DNA from: Candidatus Gemmiger stercorigallinarum
GTDB lineage: Bacteria; Bacillota; Clostridia; Oscillospirales; Ruminococcaceae
NCBI GenBank assembly: GCA_019119495.1
Contig: DWWX01000020.1
Location: forward strand, 183,738-247,737
Length of the DNA: 64,000 nt
Direction: 5' to 3'
Shown piece by piece: positions 8,681-16,359 of the stretch. A program made the position numbers and the translations under genes. The notes beneath the pieces are model-generated. The model was not told where the DNA came from, ran no database searches, and saw nothing but the letters and a program-made list of their open reading frames with translations. The stretch's first letter is position 1, and each line of letters starts with the position of its first letter.

Positions 8681-8756
8681 GCTAGAATAGCTCAGCCGGT
8701 AGAGCAGCTGATTCGTAATCAGCAGGTCGCGTGTTCGAGTCACGTTTCTAGCTCCA
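8681..8756 (+). tRNA. tRNA-Thr (anticodon CGU)
   Basis: A 76-nt cloverleaf with encoded CCA. The acceptor stem GCTAGAA (8681-8687) pairs with TTCTAGC (8746-8752), and the anticodon stem GCTGA/TCAGC encloses a loop with CGT at 8714-8716, reading ACG. The T-arm GTTCGAGTC is present. It is transcribed alone, with a promoter just upstream and a terminator just downstream. Confidence 0.95.
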
Positions 8757-8760
8757 AAAA

Positions 8761-8808
8761 GGCCCGCGCATCCCGCCGTTCGTCCGGCATGGATGCGCGG
8801 GTCTTTTT
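8761..8808 (+). terminator. Rho-independent terminator of tRNA-Thr
   Basis: CCCGCGCATCC (8763-8773) pairs with GGATGCGCGGG (8791-8801), followed by TCTTTTTT. Confidence 0.85.
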
Positions 8809-8854
8809 TGTTTTGCATGCGGTTTCCGGGTGGCATTGGGCCTGGTTACGCCGC

Positions 8855-9745
8855 TCATTCCCCCTCGTCGGCGTCCTCTCTGGTCTGGCGCAGCGAATAC
8901 TGGCGGTACTGCTGGGGCGAAAGACCGGTGGCCTCCTTGAACACCCGGCGGAAATGCGCCACTGTGGAAAAGCCGGTGTCCGCCGCCACCTCGCTGATGC
9001 TGCGGCGCGTCTTTTCCAGCTGACGCTGGGCCGCCTTGACGCGCACGCCGTTGATGTACTCCACCAGGCTCAGATTGATCGTCCGCTTGAACAGGCGGCT
9101 TAAGTAGCAGGGGCTGATGTAAAACCGGGCGGCGATCTGCGGCAGGGTCAGCTTTTCGGCATAATGCTGCACCACATATCCCTGCACCTGGTCCACCAGG
9201 CAGTTGGTCACCCTGCCGCTGCCGCAGCCCAGCTCCCGCTGCAGCCGGCACTGTTTTTGCAGATAGAGCAAAAGCGTGCCCAAAAGCAGTTTTTTGGCCG
9301 CGCAGACCTGCCGGCCGGTATCGTCGGCCAGCGCCAGAAGCTGGCGCAGCAGGGCGTAGACGTAGTTTTGCTGCCGGGGCATCAGCGTGTGCAGCAGGTG
9401 ATTTTCTTTCTCGTTCAAAAAGCCGCAGAAATCCACGCCAGGGAAGCTGCGCGTCAGTTCCGCCAGGTACGCGGCGCTGAAATTGACCACGATCCGGCTG
9501 GAGGGGCCGTCCCCAATGGCGCCGGTCTTGTGGATCTGGTTTTCGCCGATCAGCACCACGCTGCCCGCGTGGACGATATAGGCCGAATCCTCGATAAAAT
9601 ACCGCCGTGTACCCTCGATCTCGTAGTAGATCTCGTATTTGTAGTGCAGGTGGAAACTGGGCATCTCGTAGGCGGTGGTGCGGTCGACCCGCTCGACGAG
9701 GAAATCCCCCACCGGGAGATAGACATACTCTTTCTCTTTTGGCAC
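8855..9745 (-). CDS. AraC-family transcriptional regulator
   Basis: A 296-residue regulator. The N-terminal cupin-like sensing domain (about 1-150) contains the HLHYKYEIYYEIEG segment typical of sugar-sensing AraC proteins. The C-terminal double helix-turn-helix (about 190-285) ends with the conserved RRVFKEATGLSPQQYR motif. It is a DNA-binding regulator of unknown target. The start is GTG at 9745 with AGGAGGCGG upstream. It is divergent from the PAS/GGDEF/EAL gene, which is one candidate target, but no carbohydrate genes adjoin it. Confidence 0.88.
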   Translation of the reverse strand: MPKEKEYVYLPVGDFLVERVDRTTAYEMPSFHLHYKYEIYYEIEGTRRYFIEDSAYIVHAGSVVLIGENQIHKTGAIGDGPSSRIVVNFSAAYLAELTRSFPGVDFCGFLNEKENHLLHTLMPRQQNYVYALLRQLLALADDTGRQVCAAKKLLLGTLLLYLQKQCRLQRELGCGSGRVTNCLVDQVQGYVVQHYAEKLTLPQIAARFYISPCYLSRLFKRTINLSLVEYINGVRVKAAQRQLEKTRRSISEVAADTGFSTVAHFRRVFKEATGLSPQQYRQYSLRQTREDADEGE

Positions 9746-9885
9746 GGCGAACCGCCTCCTTTTGCCTGATCATCGGCTTATCCGGTATCATCCTACCACA
9801 TTCCGGCGTGTTTTTCAAAGAGGGAAAGCCCTGCTGTCAGGGTCCACAAGATGCATGGCAAATTATTGGCGGATTTTCTGACGGA

Positions 9886-9914
9886 TTTACATGACAAGTG
9901 TCAAAAAATATGAT
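9886..9914 (+). promoter_or_regulatory. Promoter with palindrome in the spacer, upstream of the GGDEF/EAL gene
   Basis: TTTACA (9886-9891), a 17-nt spacer and TATGAT (9909-9914). The spacer holds TGACA-AG-TGTCA (9892-9903), a perfect 5-bp inverted repeat that could be an operator. Confidence 0.6.
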
Positions 9915-10001
9915 AGAATAAAGAAAAGTGTACGTTTGCGCGTTTCGCTGTGGTTGACGGCGAGGCAGCTGTGCCATACTGGCTGATACAAGGAGGTGGG
10001 T

Positions 10002-11669
10002 ATGATCGACCTGACACAGAAGGATTCCCTGCTGGATACCGAACTGTTTGATATGCTTTCCCAAAGTGCCACGGACGTGTATTTTTATGTCTGCGATTTT
10101 ACCGCCGGCCGTACCCGCTGGAGCGCCGGCGCCGTGGCCGAGTTTGAACTGCAGGACGAGTATATGGAAGCCTCGGACTGGATGTGGCTGTGCCGCATCC
10201 ACCCGGAGGATCAGGAAAAGTTTGTGCGGGATCTGGAGCACATGATGTCCGGCAAGAACGGCGATGTGCACCATTGCGAGTACCGTATCCGCAACCGGGC
10301 CGGTCAGTATGTGTGGATCCGCAGCCGCGGGGTGCTGCGCCGCGACCAAAACGGCGTGCCCACCTTTTTTGCCGCGGTGCTGCGCAACATGGGCCTGAAC
10401 CCCAAATACGACACCACCACCAACCTGTATACCGTACACGAGTTCCGCGCGCGTCTGTATGAGACGCTGGCCCGGCCGGACCAGGCAGGCGGCATCCTGC
10501 TGTTTGACATCGACGATTTCAGCCGGATCAACGGCAGCCACGACTACGCCTTTGGCAACCAGGTGCTGCGCGCCTTTGCCGAAAAGCTGCTGTCGCTGCA
10601 CCTGCCCGGCTTTTTGTTCCGCATGGACGGGGACAAGTTTGCCTACTGGATGGACGACGCCGAGCCAGAGGACCTGGAAACGGTGTTTGCCCGGTACAAC
10701 ACCGCCGCCGCGGAGCTGCTGGTGGGCGATGAGGAGATCCCCCTGGTTTTGACCGGCGGGTATGTGCTCTACCCTGCCGACGGCAACCGTGCCGAGGACC
10801 TGCACCGCCGGCTGGAGGTTGCCATGAACACGGCCAAGCACAGCGCCCCCGGCAGCCTGTGCGCCTACACCGCCGAAATGTACCGCGACGAACAGCGCAT
10901 CAACGCGCTGCGCAGCGCCATCCACCGCGCGGTGCTGCATGATTTTGAGGGATTTTCGCTGCAATACCAGCCGCAGATCTACACCCGCAGCGGCAAGTGC
11001 CCCGCCGCCGAGGCGATTTTGTGCTGGTCCGCCGCCGATCACCCGGACGTGACCCACGAGGAATTGATGGCGGCGCTGGAGGACAGCGGCGACATCCTGG
11101 CCGTGGGCCGCTGGGCGCTGGAGCAGGCGCTGCGCCAGGTCCGCATCTGGCAGCAGGTGGTGCCGGAGTTCGGCATCAGCATGGATATCAGCAGCCGGCA
11201 GATCATCCAAAAGGGCTTTTTGGAGATCGTCTGCCAGCTGGCGCAGGATTATGCCCTGCCGCCCAACACCCTCTGCCTGGAACTGAACAACGGCTGTTAC
11301 GCCGCGGGGGACCGGCATCTTTCGGACCTGACACGCATCCTGCGCAGCCACAACATCACGGTGGCGCTGGACGGCTTCTCGCCGGAGTGGTTCAGCGTAG
11401 AGATGCTGCGCAAGCTGAACCCCCGCTGGGTCAAACTGTCGTCCGACTTTGCCGGCGACGCCGAGGATGCCGTCAATCCCGCGCTGCCCGCTTTGCTGGC
11501 ATTGTTCCACCAGCTGGGGATCTATGTCTGCATCAAGGGGATCTCCACCCGGCCGCAGGCCGCCCTGGCCGCGCGGGCGGGCGCCGATTTTGTGCAGGGC
11601 CCCCTCTATGCCCGGCCGCTGGCAGCCGAAGCGTTTGTGGCCGAATATATCCAGCCGCAGCGGGCGTGA
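10002..11669 (+). CDS. PAS-GGDEF-EAL protein with degenerate catalytic motifs
   Basis: 555 residues in three parts: a PAS3-like sensor (about 10-125, ending with the RIRNRAGQYVWIRSRG pattern), a GGDEF domain (about 140-295) and an EAL domain (about 300-550). The GGDEF signature reads MDGDKF, so the catalytic Glu is Lys. The EAL signature reads EAILCW, and the downstream catalytic stretches are altered: LELNN for LE-x-TE, ALDGFS for the usual Asp-Asp-Phe-Gly, and IKGIST for the usual Ala-Glu-Gly-Val-Glu-Thr. These features suggest that neither c-di-GMP synthesis nor hydrolysis remains, and that the protein is a receptor or a scaffold. Start: AGGAGG 5 nt before the ATG. Confidence 0.85.
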   Translation: MIDLTQKDSLLDTELFDMLSQSATDVYFYVCDFTAGRTRWSAGAVAEFELQDEYMEASDWMWLCRIHPEDQEKFVRDLEHMMSGKNGDVHHCEYRIRNRAGQYVWIRSRGVLRRDQNGVPTFFAAVLRNMGLNPKYDTTTNLYTVHEFRARLYETLARPDQAGGILLFDIDDFSRINGSHDYAFGNQVLRAFAEKLLSLHLPGFLFRMDGDKFAYWMDDAEPEDLETVFARYNTAAAELLVGDEEIPLVLTGGYVLYPADGNRAEDLHRRLEVAMNTAKHSAPGSLCAYTAEMYRDEQRINALRSAIHRAVLHDFEGFSLQYQPQIYTRSGKCPAAEAILCWSAADHPDVTHEELMAALEDSGDILAVGRWALEQALRQVRIWQQVVPEFGISMDISSRQIIQKGFLEIVCQLAQDYALPPNTLCLELNNGCYAAGDRHLSDLTRILRSHNITVALDGFSPEWFSVEMLRKLNPRWVKLSSDFAGDAEDAVNPALPALLALFHQLGIYVCIKGISTRPQAALAARAGADFVQGPLYARPLAAEAFVAEYIQPQRA

Positions 11670-11727
11670 CCGCGCCTTGCCGGCTGTTTTGTCTGTTATG
11701 AAAGTTTAACAAAAGGAAGTTTCGCTT

Positions 11728-12531
11728 ATGCCGCCGTCCTCCCCTGTCTTGATCAGCGCCTGCATCGTGTCCTACTGTGACTACGAGGAGGTCTGTGCCG
11801 CCGTGCGCAGCATTTTGCAGCACACCCCCGGCCAGCTGGACCTGTATGTGGTGGACAACGCCAGCCCGGACGGCTGCGGCGCCCGCCTGGCCGGGACAGA
11901 CTTTGCCGACGGACGGGTGCAGGTGATCTGCCTGCCCCGGAATCTGGGGTTTGGCGGCGGCCACAACAGCGTGCTGCCCCGGCTGGAAAGCCAGGTGCAT
12001 TTTATCCTGAACCCGGATATTCTGGTTCAGGACGATATCCTCCACGATCTGGCCGGCTGGCTGCTGGACCACCCGGACATTGCCATGGCCACGCCGCAGC
12101 TTTATTTTCCGGACGGCCGCATCCAGCATCTGCCCCGGCGCAAACCCACCCCCTGGGCGCTGTTTGCGCGGCAGCTGGCCCCGAAACTGCCCGGCTCGGT
12201 GTTTGACAAAACCGACCGGCATTACACCATGCAGGACGAGGACCTGACGAAACCGCGGCCTATCGAGTTCTGCACCGGCAGCTTTATGGCAGTGCGCACC
12301 GAGGTGCTGCGCCAGATCGGCGGCTTTGACGAGAGCTATTTTATGTATGTGGAGGACGCCGACCTGACCCAGAAGGTGCTGCGCTGCGGCAGGGTCTATC
12401 TGGCGCCGCAGTTCCAGGCCGTCCACGCCTGGCACCGCGCCCCCATGCGGGACGCCGGCAAGTTCAAAATGCAGCTTGCCAGCATGATGCGCTATTTCAA
12501 AAAATGGGGCGCCGGGAAAGGAAACCTATAA
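11728..12531 (+). CDS. Family 2 glycosyltransferase (rhamnosyltransferase-like)
   Basis: A 267-residue GT2 enzyme: the N-terminal strand SACIVSYCDYEEV, the VVDNASPDG nucleotide-binding loop, RNLGFGGGHN, the DxD-like NPDI near residue 94, an acceptor-side FCTGSFMAVR and the FMYVEDADL motif near residue 207. These features are those of WbbL/RfbF-type transferases that add sugar to cell-surface polysaccharide from a nucleotide sugar. AAGGAAG precedes the ATG. It stands alone between the GGDEF/EAL gene and a terminator, so its pathway is not shown. Confidence 0.85.
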   Translation: MPPSSPVLISACIVSYCDYEEVCAAVRSILQHTPGQLDLYVVDNASPDGCGARLAGTDFADGRVQVICLPRNLGFGGGHNSVLPRLESQVHFILNPDILVQDDILHDLAGWLLDHPDIAMATPQLYFPDGRIQHLPRRKPTPWALFARQLAPKLPGSVFDKTDRHYTMQDEDLTKPRPIEFCTGSFMAVRTEVLRQIGGFDESYFMYVEDADLTQKVLRCGRVYLAPQFQAVHAWHRAPMRDAGKFKMQLASMMRYFKKWGAGKGNL

Positions 12532-12537
12532 AGCCTG

Positions 12538-12580
12538 ACAGCAGGCGCGGGGCAAAAACAGCGCCCGCGCCTGCTGTTTT
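12538..12580 (+). terminator. Terminator of the GT2 gene
   Basis: A perfect 14-bp stem (12538-12551 with 12564-12577, ACAGCAGGCGCGGG) followed by TTTTG. Confidence 0.85.
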
Positions 12581-12614
12581 GTTCGCCGTCCGCTTTTTGT
12601 ACAAGGAGGTCCCC

Positions 12615-13025
12615 ATGCACCCCTGTGAGCTTGTCCGCCGGTTTTATGAAATCGTCGTATCGCAGCACCTTTTGGAGCAGCTGCCGGAATACCTTTCTTC
12701 GGACTGTATGGTGCGCGACGGCGAACGGCTGGTCCCGGCAGGGATCGACGGCATGGCCGAACATCTGACCGCACTGCGCCGCACCTACCCCGACTACACC
12801 ATGCGCATCACGCGCCAGTTTACCGATGGCGAATATGTGATCTCAGAGTTTGTGATGCGCGGCACCCACGGCGGCCTGTGGCTGGGCATCCAGCCCACCG
12901 GGCGGGTGCTGGAATTTAACGGCGTGGATATCGACCGGGTCAGAGACGGCAGGATCATTGAGCACGGCGGCGCGGTCAACACCTTCGAAACGCTGTGGCA
13001 GCAGGGGCTGATCGGGCCGCGGTGA
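12615..13025 (+). CDS. SnoaL-like (NTF2-fold) protein
   Basis: A 136-residue protein with the cone-shaped SnoaL/NTF2 fold pattern: N-terminal helix CELVRRFYEIVV, DGMAEHLTALRRTYPDYTMRI near residue 50, then strands ending with GVDIDRVRDGRIIEHGG near residue 104. The family holds polyketide cyclases and many small enzymes or binding proteins of unknown substrate. AAGGAGG lies 5 nt before the ATG. It follows the GT2 terminator and is a separate unit. Confidence 0.75.
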   Translation: MHPCELVRRFYEIVVSQHLLEQLPEYLSSDCMVRDGERLVPAGIDGMAEHLTALRRTYPDYTMRITRQFTDGEYVISEFVMRGTHGGLWLGIQPTGRVLEFNGVDIDRVRDGRIIEHGGAVNTFETLWQQGLIGPR

Positions 13026-13056
13026 GGATTTTGCCGCAAAACCGCCGGCCTGTATC

Positions 13057-13085
13057 TTGTTTTTCGCCTTTGGGTCTGTTACACT
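13057..13085 (+). promoter_or_regulatory. Probable promoter of fhs
   Basis: TTGTTT (13057-13062), a 17-nt spacer and TACACT (13080-13085), about 60 nt before the fhs start. Confidence 0.5.
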
Positions 13086-13147
13086 GATATTGTTTGTATG
13101 TTTGCCGGATTTTGTTTTGCTGTGCACATCAGGAGGTATGTTTGGAA

Positions 13148-14809
13148 ATGCTGACGGATATTGAGATCGCCCAGGCGGCAAAAATGCTGCCCATTACCGA
13201 GATCGCGGCCAAGGTCGGGCTGACTGCCGATGAGATCATCCCCTACGGCAAGTACAAGGCCAAGATCGACCACAAGCTGATCCGCTCTGACAAGCCGGAC
13301 GGCAAGCTGATTTTGGTCACTGCCATCAGCCCCACCCCGGCCGGCGAGGGCAAGACCACCACCAGCGTCGGCCTGGCCGATGCGATGAACGCCCTTGGCA
13401 AAAAGACGATGCTCTGCCTGCGGGAGCCTTCTCTCGGCCCGGTGTTCGGCATGAAAGGCGGCGCGGCCGGCGGCGGCTATGCCCAGGTGGTGCCCATGGA
13501 GGACATCAACCTGCACTTTACCGGCGACATCCACGCCATCGGCGCGGCCAACAACCTGCTGGCCGCCATGATCGACAACTCCATCCAGCAGGGCAATCCG
13601 CTGAACATCGACCCCCGCCGCGTCACCTGGAAACGCTGCATGGACATCAACGACCGACAGCTGCGCTTTATCGTGGACGGCCTGGGCGGCAAGGTCAACG
13701 GCACCCCGCGGGAGGACGGGTTTGACATCACCGTCGCCAGCGAGATCATGGCAGTCTTCTGCCTGGCCACCGACCTGAAGGACCTGAAGGAGCGGCTGTC
13801 CCGCATTGTCTGCGCCTATACCTACGACAACAAGCCGGTCACCGCAGGCGACTTGGGCGCGGCCGGCGCCATGACCGCCCTGCTGAAAGACGCCATTGAC
13901 CCCAACCTGGTCCAGACGCTGGAAAACAACCCTGCCATCATCCACGGCGGCCCCTTTGCCAACATCGCCCACGGCTGCAACAGCGTCATGGCCACAAAGC
14001 TCAGCCTCAAGCTGGCGGACTATGTGGTCACCGAGGCGGGCTTCGGCGCGGATCTGGGCGCCGAGAAGTTTTTGGACATCAAGTGCCGCATGGCCGGCCT
14101 GAACCCCGACGCAGTGGTCATTGTGGCTACGGTGCGCGCTCTCAAGCACCACGGCGGCTGCGCCAAAGCCGACCTGAACACCCCCGACGCCGGGCTGGTG
14201 CGCAAGGGCGCCGCCAACCTGGCCCGCCATATCCAGAACATGAAAGACCAGTTCGGCCTGCCGGTCTGCGTGGCCATCAACGCGTTCCCCACCGACACTG
14301 CTGAGGAGATGGACGCGGTGCGCGCCATCTGCGCCGAAGCCGGTGTGCCCTGCGCCCTGTCCGAGGTGTTCGCCAAGGGCGGCGCGGGCGGCAAAGAGTT
14401 GGCCGAGACGGTGCTGTCCATCCTGGAGCACAAGCCCATCCGGTTCACCTACAGCCTGGACCAGAGCCTGGAGGAGAAGATCGAGGCGGTCGCCAAAAAG
14501 ATCTACCGTGCCGATGGGGTCGAATTTTCCGCTGCTGCCAAAAAATCGTTGGCGCAGTATGCCGAGATGGGCTATGGCAGGCTGCCGGTCTGCATTGCCA
14601 AAACGCAGTATTCGTTCAGCGATGACGCCAAGCTGCTGGCCGCACCGGAGCACTTTACCATGCATGTGCGGGAAGTCCGCCTGTCCGCCGGCGCCGGCTT
14701 TGTGGTGGTCATCTGCGGCGCCATTATGACCATGCCCGGCCTGCCCCGCCATCCGGCCGCCATGGACATCGACTGCGACGAGAACGGCCGCATCACCGGT
14801 CTGTTCTGA
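13148..14809 (+). CDS. fhs: Formate-tetrahydrofolate ligase
   Basis: A 553-residue enzyme, normal for the family. The P-loop-like motif [11 protein letters not shown] lies near residue 60, and the family signatures [20 protein letters not shown] (about 97) and the C-terminal [10 protein letters not shown] follow. It makes 10-formyl-THF from formate, THF and ATP in one-carbon metabolism and, in acetogens, in the Wood-Ljungdahl methyl branch. AGGAGG at 13131-13136 serves either ATG 13148 or TTG 13142 in the same frame. It is a monocistronic unit with its own promoter and terminator. Confidence 0.97.
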   Translation: MLTDIEIAQAAKMLPITEIAAKVGLTADEIIPYGKYKAKIDHKLIRSDKPDGKLILVTAISPTPAGEGKTTTSVGLADAMNALGKKTMLCLREPSLGPVFGMKGGAAGGGYAQVVPMEDINLHFTGDIHAIGAANNLLAAMIDNSIQQGNPLNIDPRRVTWKRCMDINDRQLRFIVDGLGGKVNGTPREDGFDITVASEIMAVFCLATDLKDLKERLSRIVCAYTYDNKPVTAGDLGAAGAMTALLKDAIDPNLVQTLENNPAIIHGGPFANIAHGCNSVMATKLSLKLADYVVTEAGFGADLGAEKFLDIKCRMAGLNPDAVVIVATVRALKHHGGCAKADLNTPDAGLVRKGAANLARHIQNMKDQFGLPVCVAINAFPTDTAEEMDAVRAICAEAGVPCALSEVFAKGGAGGKELAETVLSILEHKPIRFTYSLDQSLEEKIEAVAKKIYRADGVEFSAAAKKSLAQYAEMGYGRLPVCIAKTQYSFSDDAKLLAAPEHFTMHVREVRLSAGAGFVVVICGAIMTMPGLPRHPAAMDIDCDENGRITGLF

Positions 14810-14856
14810 TACGGGGCAGGGCTTCCCTGCCGGCCGCGATCTCAAAAAAAAAATAG

Positions 14857-14912
14857 CTCCCGGCGTTTTGCCGGCCACGGCAGTGTGGCTGACAGAACAC
14901 CGGGAGTTTTCT
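14857..14912. terminator. Bidirectional terminator between fhs and the PsiE-like gene
   Basis: CTCCCGGCGTT (14857-14867) pairs with AACACCGGGAG (14896-14906). A T run follows on the plus strand and a long A run precedes it, which serves the minus strand. Confidence 0.75.
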
Positions 14913-15023
14913 TCTCTGTTCATTTTTGAAGGCGGACGCAATATGGCCAGGGCGGGAGCAGCCGCCCCCCTGGGCGTCCGTCCGCCGGCAGAAGCCTGCA
15001 AAGAGCGGACTTTTGGGGGGCTG

Positions 15024-15632
15024 TTACAGTGCGTCCGCCGTTTCGGCGCTTTCCGAGGCGGCGGGTGCCGGATCGGCAGGCGGTTTTGCGGCGGCTTCCT
15101 GCACGGGAGAATCCTTCGACTCTCTGACTTTGATAGGCTTTGTTTTGCCAAACACATGGGCCACGTCCTCGGCCATCTCGCCGCCCGGAAGGGTGGCGCC
15201 GAAGGACGGCACAAAGAAGAACTTGCGGATCACAAAAATCAGACCGATGGACGCCACGCCCACCAGGCTTTCGATCGCCGTGCCGTGGCCCAGGATCATG
15301 TTGCGGGCAATGGCGTACAAAAGCACTTCCAGCGCGCTGCCGGGGCTGTGCTTGGCCAGCATCTTGATGAACTCAATGCCGATCACCAGGTTAAAGGCGT
15401 GCTCCAAAAAGGTCTGGAAGGCGTCGGTGCTGCCGTTGGCCCACAGTGTCATCATCTCTTGGGCCACCGGGATGGCGCTGAGAAGCAGCCCGGCCAGAAC
15501 CAGCACCGAGATGATCACTTCAAGAAAACTGGCCAGCTCAGACACCTGGTCCCGCAAAGCATATTTGAGCCGTTCCTCGTAGCGGTGGAGCTGAGGGCGG
15601 GTCAGTCGGCGTTTCTGGGGGGATTCGTTCAT
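15024..15632 (-). CDS. PsiE-like membrane protein
   Basis: A 202-residue protein with four hydrophobic segments (about 36-60, 78-98, 105-118 and 125-142) and an Ala/Pro/Glu-rich cytoplasmic tail. The segment FLEHAFNLVIGIEFIKML and the topology resemble the phosphate-starvation-inducible PsiE family, whose function is unknown; the match is by pattern only. AAAGGATGG precedes the ATG. The tail after residue 160 is low complexity. Confidence 0.55.
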   Translation of the reverse strand: MNESPQKRRLTRPQLHRYEERLKYALRDQVSELASFLEVIISVLVLAGLLLSAIPVAQEMMTLWANGSTDAFQTFLEHAFNLVIGIEFIKMLAKHSPGSALEVLLYAIARNMILGHGTAIESLVGVASIGLIFVIRKFFFVPSFGATLPGGEMAEDVAHVFGKTKPIKVRESKDSPVQEAAAKPPADPAPAASESAETADAL

Positions 15633-15760
15633 GGGGCACCATCCTTTATTCCGTGGTTTGCTAAGCAGCAGAGGCTATCCATACAAAAATTATAACAGCA
15701 AAAGCATATTTTGTGCAAGTGGCGCACTGCCATCAGGAAGAAAAACCTGCAAAGCAGCGC

Positions 15761-15801
15761 AAAAGCCGGAGGGGCCGCCCTGTGTGGGCGGCCCCTCCGG
15801 C
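15761..15801 (-). terminator. Strong terminator of the HPr-like gene
   Basis: A perfect 16-bp stem, 15765-15780 with 15786-15801, and a 5-nt loop, followed on the minus strand by TTTTG. Confidence 0.85.
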
Positions 15802-15831
15802 TTCTGTATTCGGTTTCGGAATCGTTCTGTT

Positions 15832-16053
15832 TCAGTGGTTCAGAGAGTCAACGATGCTGTCCAGGTCGCTCTCATTATCGCAGACGATCTTGACCGGCTG
15901 GCTGAAATCCAGGCTCATCAGGCCAAGGATGCTCTTGGCGTCCGCGATGCTGCCCTTGATATCATGCACGCCAACTTCGTTGTGGCATTTGATTGCGGCA
16001 GCAACGATCCCCTGCACTTCGGTGAAGTTGGAAATCTTAACTTGCCTTACCAT
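15832..16053 (-). CDS. HPr-like protein lacking the active-site histidine
   Basis: A 73-residue HPr-fold protein. The regulatory-site region is conserved (AKSILGLMSL near residue 40, which contains the equivalent of Ser46), but the segment that should carry His15 reads EVQGIVAAAIK and has no histidine. It therefore could not pass phosphate from enzyme I to PTS components, and may instead act like Crh, a catabolite co-regulator, or as a structural protein. GGAGGG lies upstream of the ATG. It is a monocistronic gene with its own promoter and a very strong terminator. Confidence 0.8.
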   Translation of the reverse strand: MVRQVKISNFTEVQGIVAAAIKCHNEVGVHDIKGSIADAKSILGLMSLDFSQPVKIVCDNESDLDSIVDSLNH

Positions 16054-16127
16054 AATAACTTTCCCTCCATTATTCCCATACGGGGCGGTGCGGCCGATGC
16101 CGCACGCGATAACTTCCCGCAAGGGGC

Positions 16128-16156
16128 ATTATACCATAAGGGTCGCCGGACAAAAG
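16128..16156 (-). promoter_or_regulatory. Promoter of the HPr-like gene
   Basis: TATAAT (16128-16133 on the plus strand) preceded by TGG (extended -10), with a weak CTTTTG 17 nt upstream. The leader is about 70 nt. I see nothing else in the remaining 200 nt up to tex. Confidence 0.65.
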
Positions 16157-16359
16157 CGATATTATCCCGCTCCGTATCAAATTCCCCGTTTTGTACAATG
16201 TACACAAATTCAGGATGGCAATTTTGGAACCTCAAACAAAAAGTACATCCTTGTTGTTTTTGTCAACTTCTATATTTTGGAAAATCGGAACGCAGATACA
16301 GGACAATCGGGCTGCAATTTGTCGATCAACACCGGATTTTGCAGCCGGCGGCCAGCCGG

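Noticed and set aside
13138-13164. An 8-codon open frame (MFGNADGY) in front of fhs
   Set aside because: Its ATG lies 1 nt after the AGGAGG site, too close for initiation; fhs uses that site.
13079-15214. A long minus-strand frame across fhs
   Set aside because: Shadow of fhs; repeated GVHVAVA-like sequence typical of antisense G+C-rich frames.
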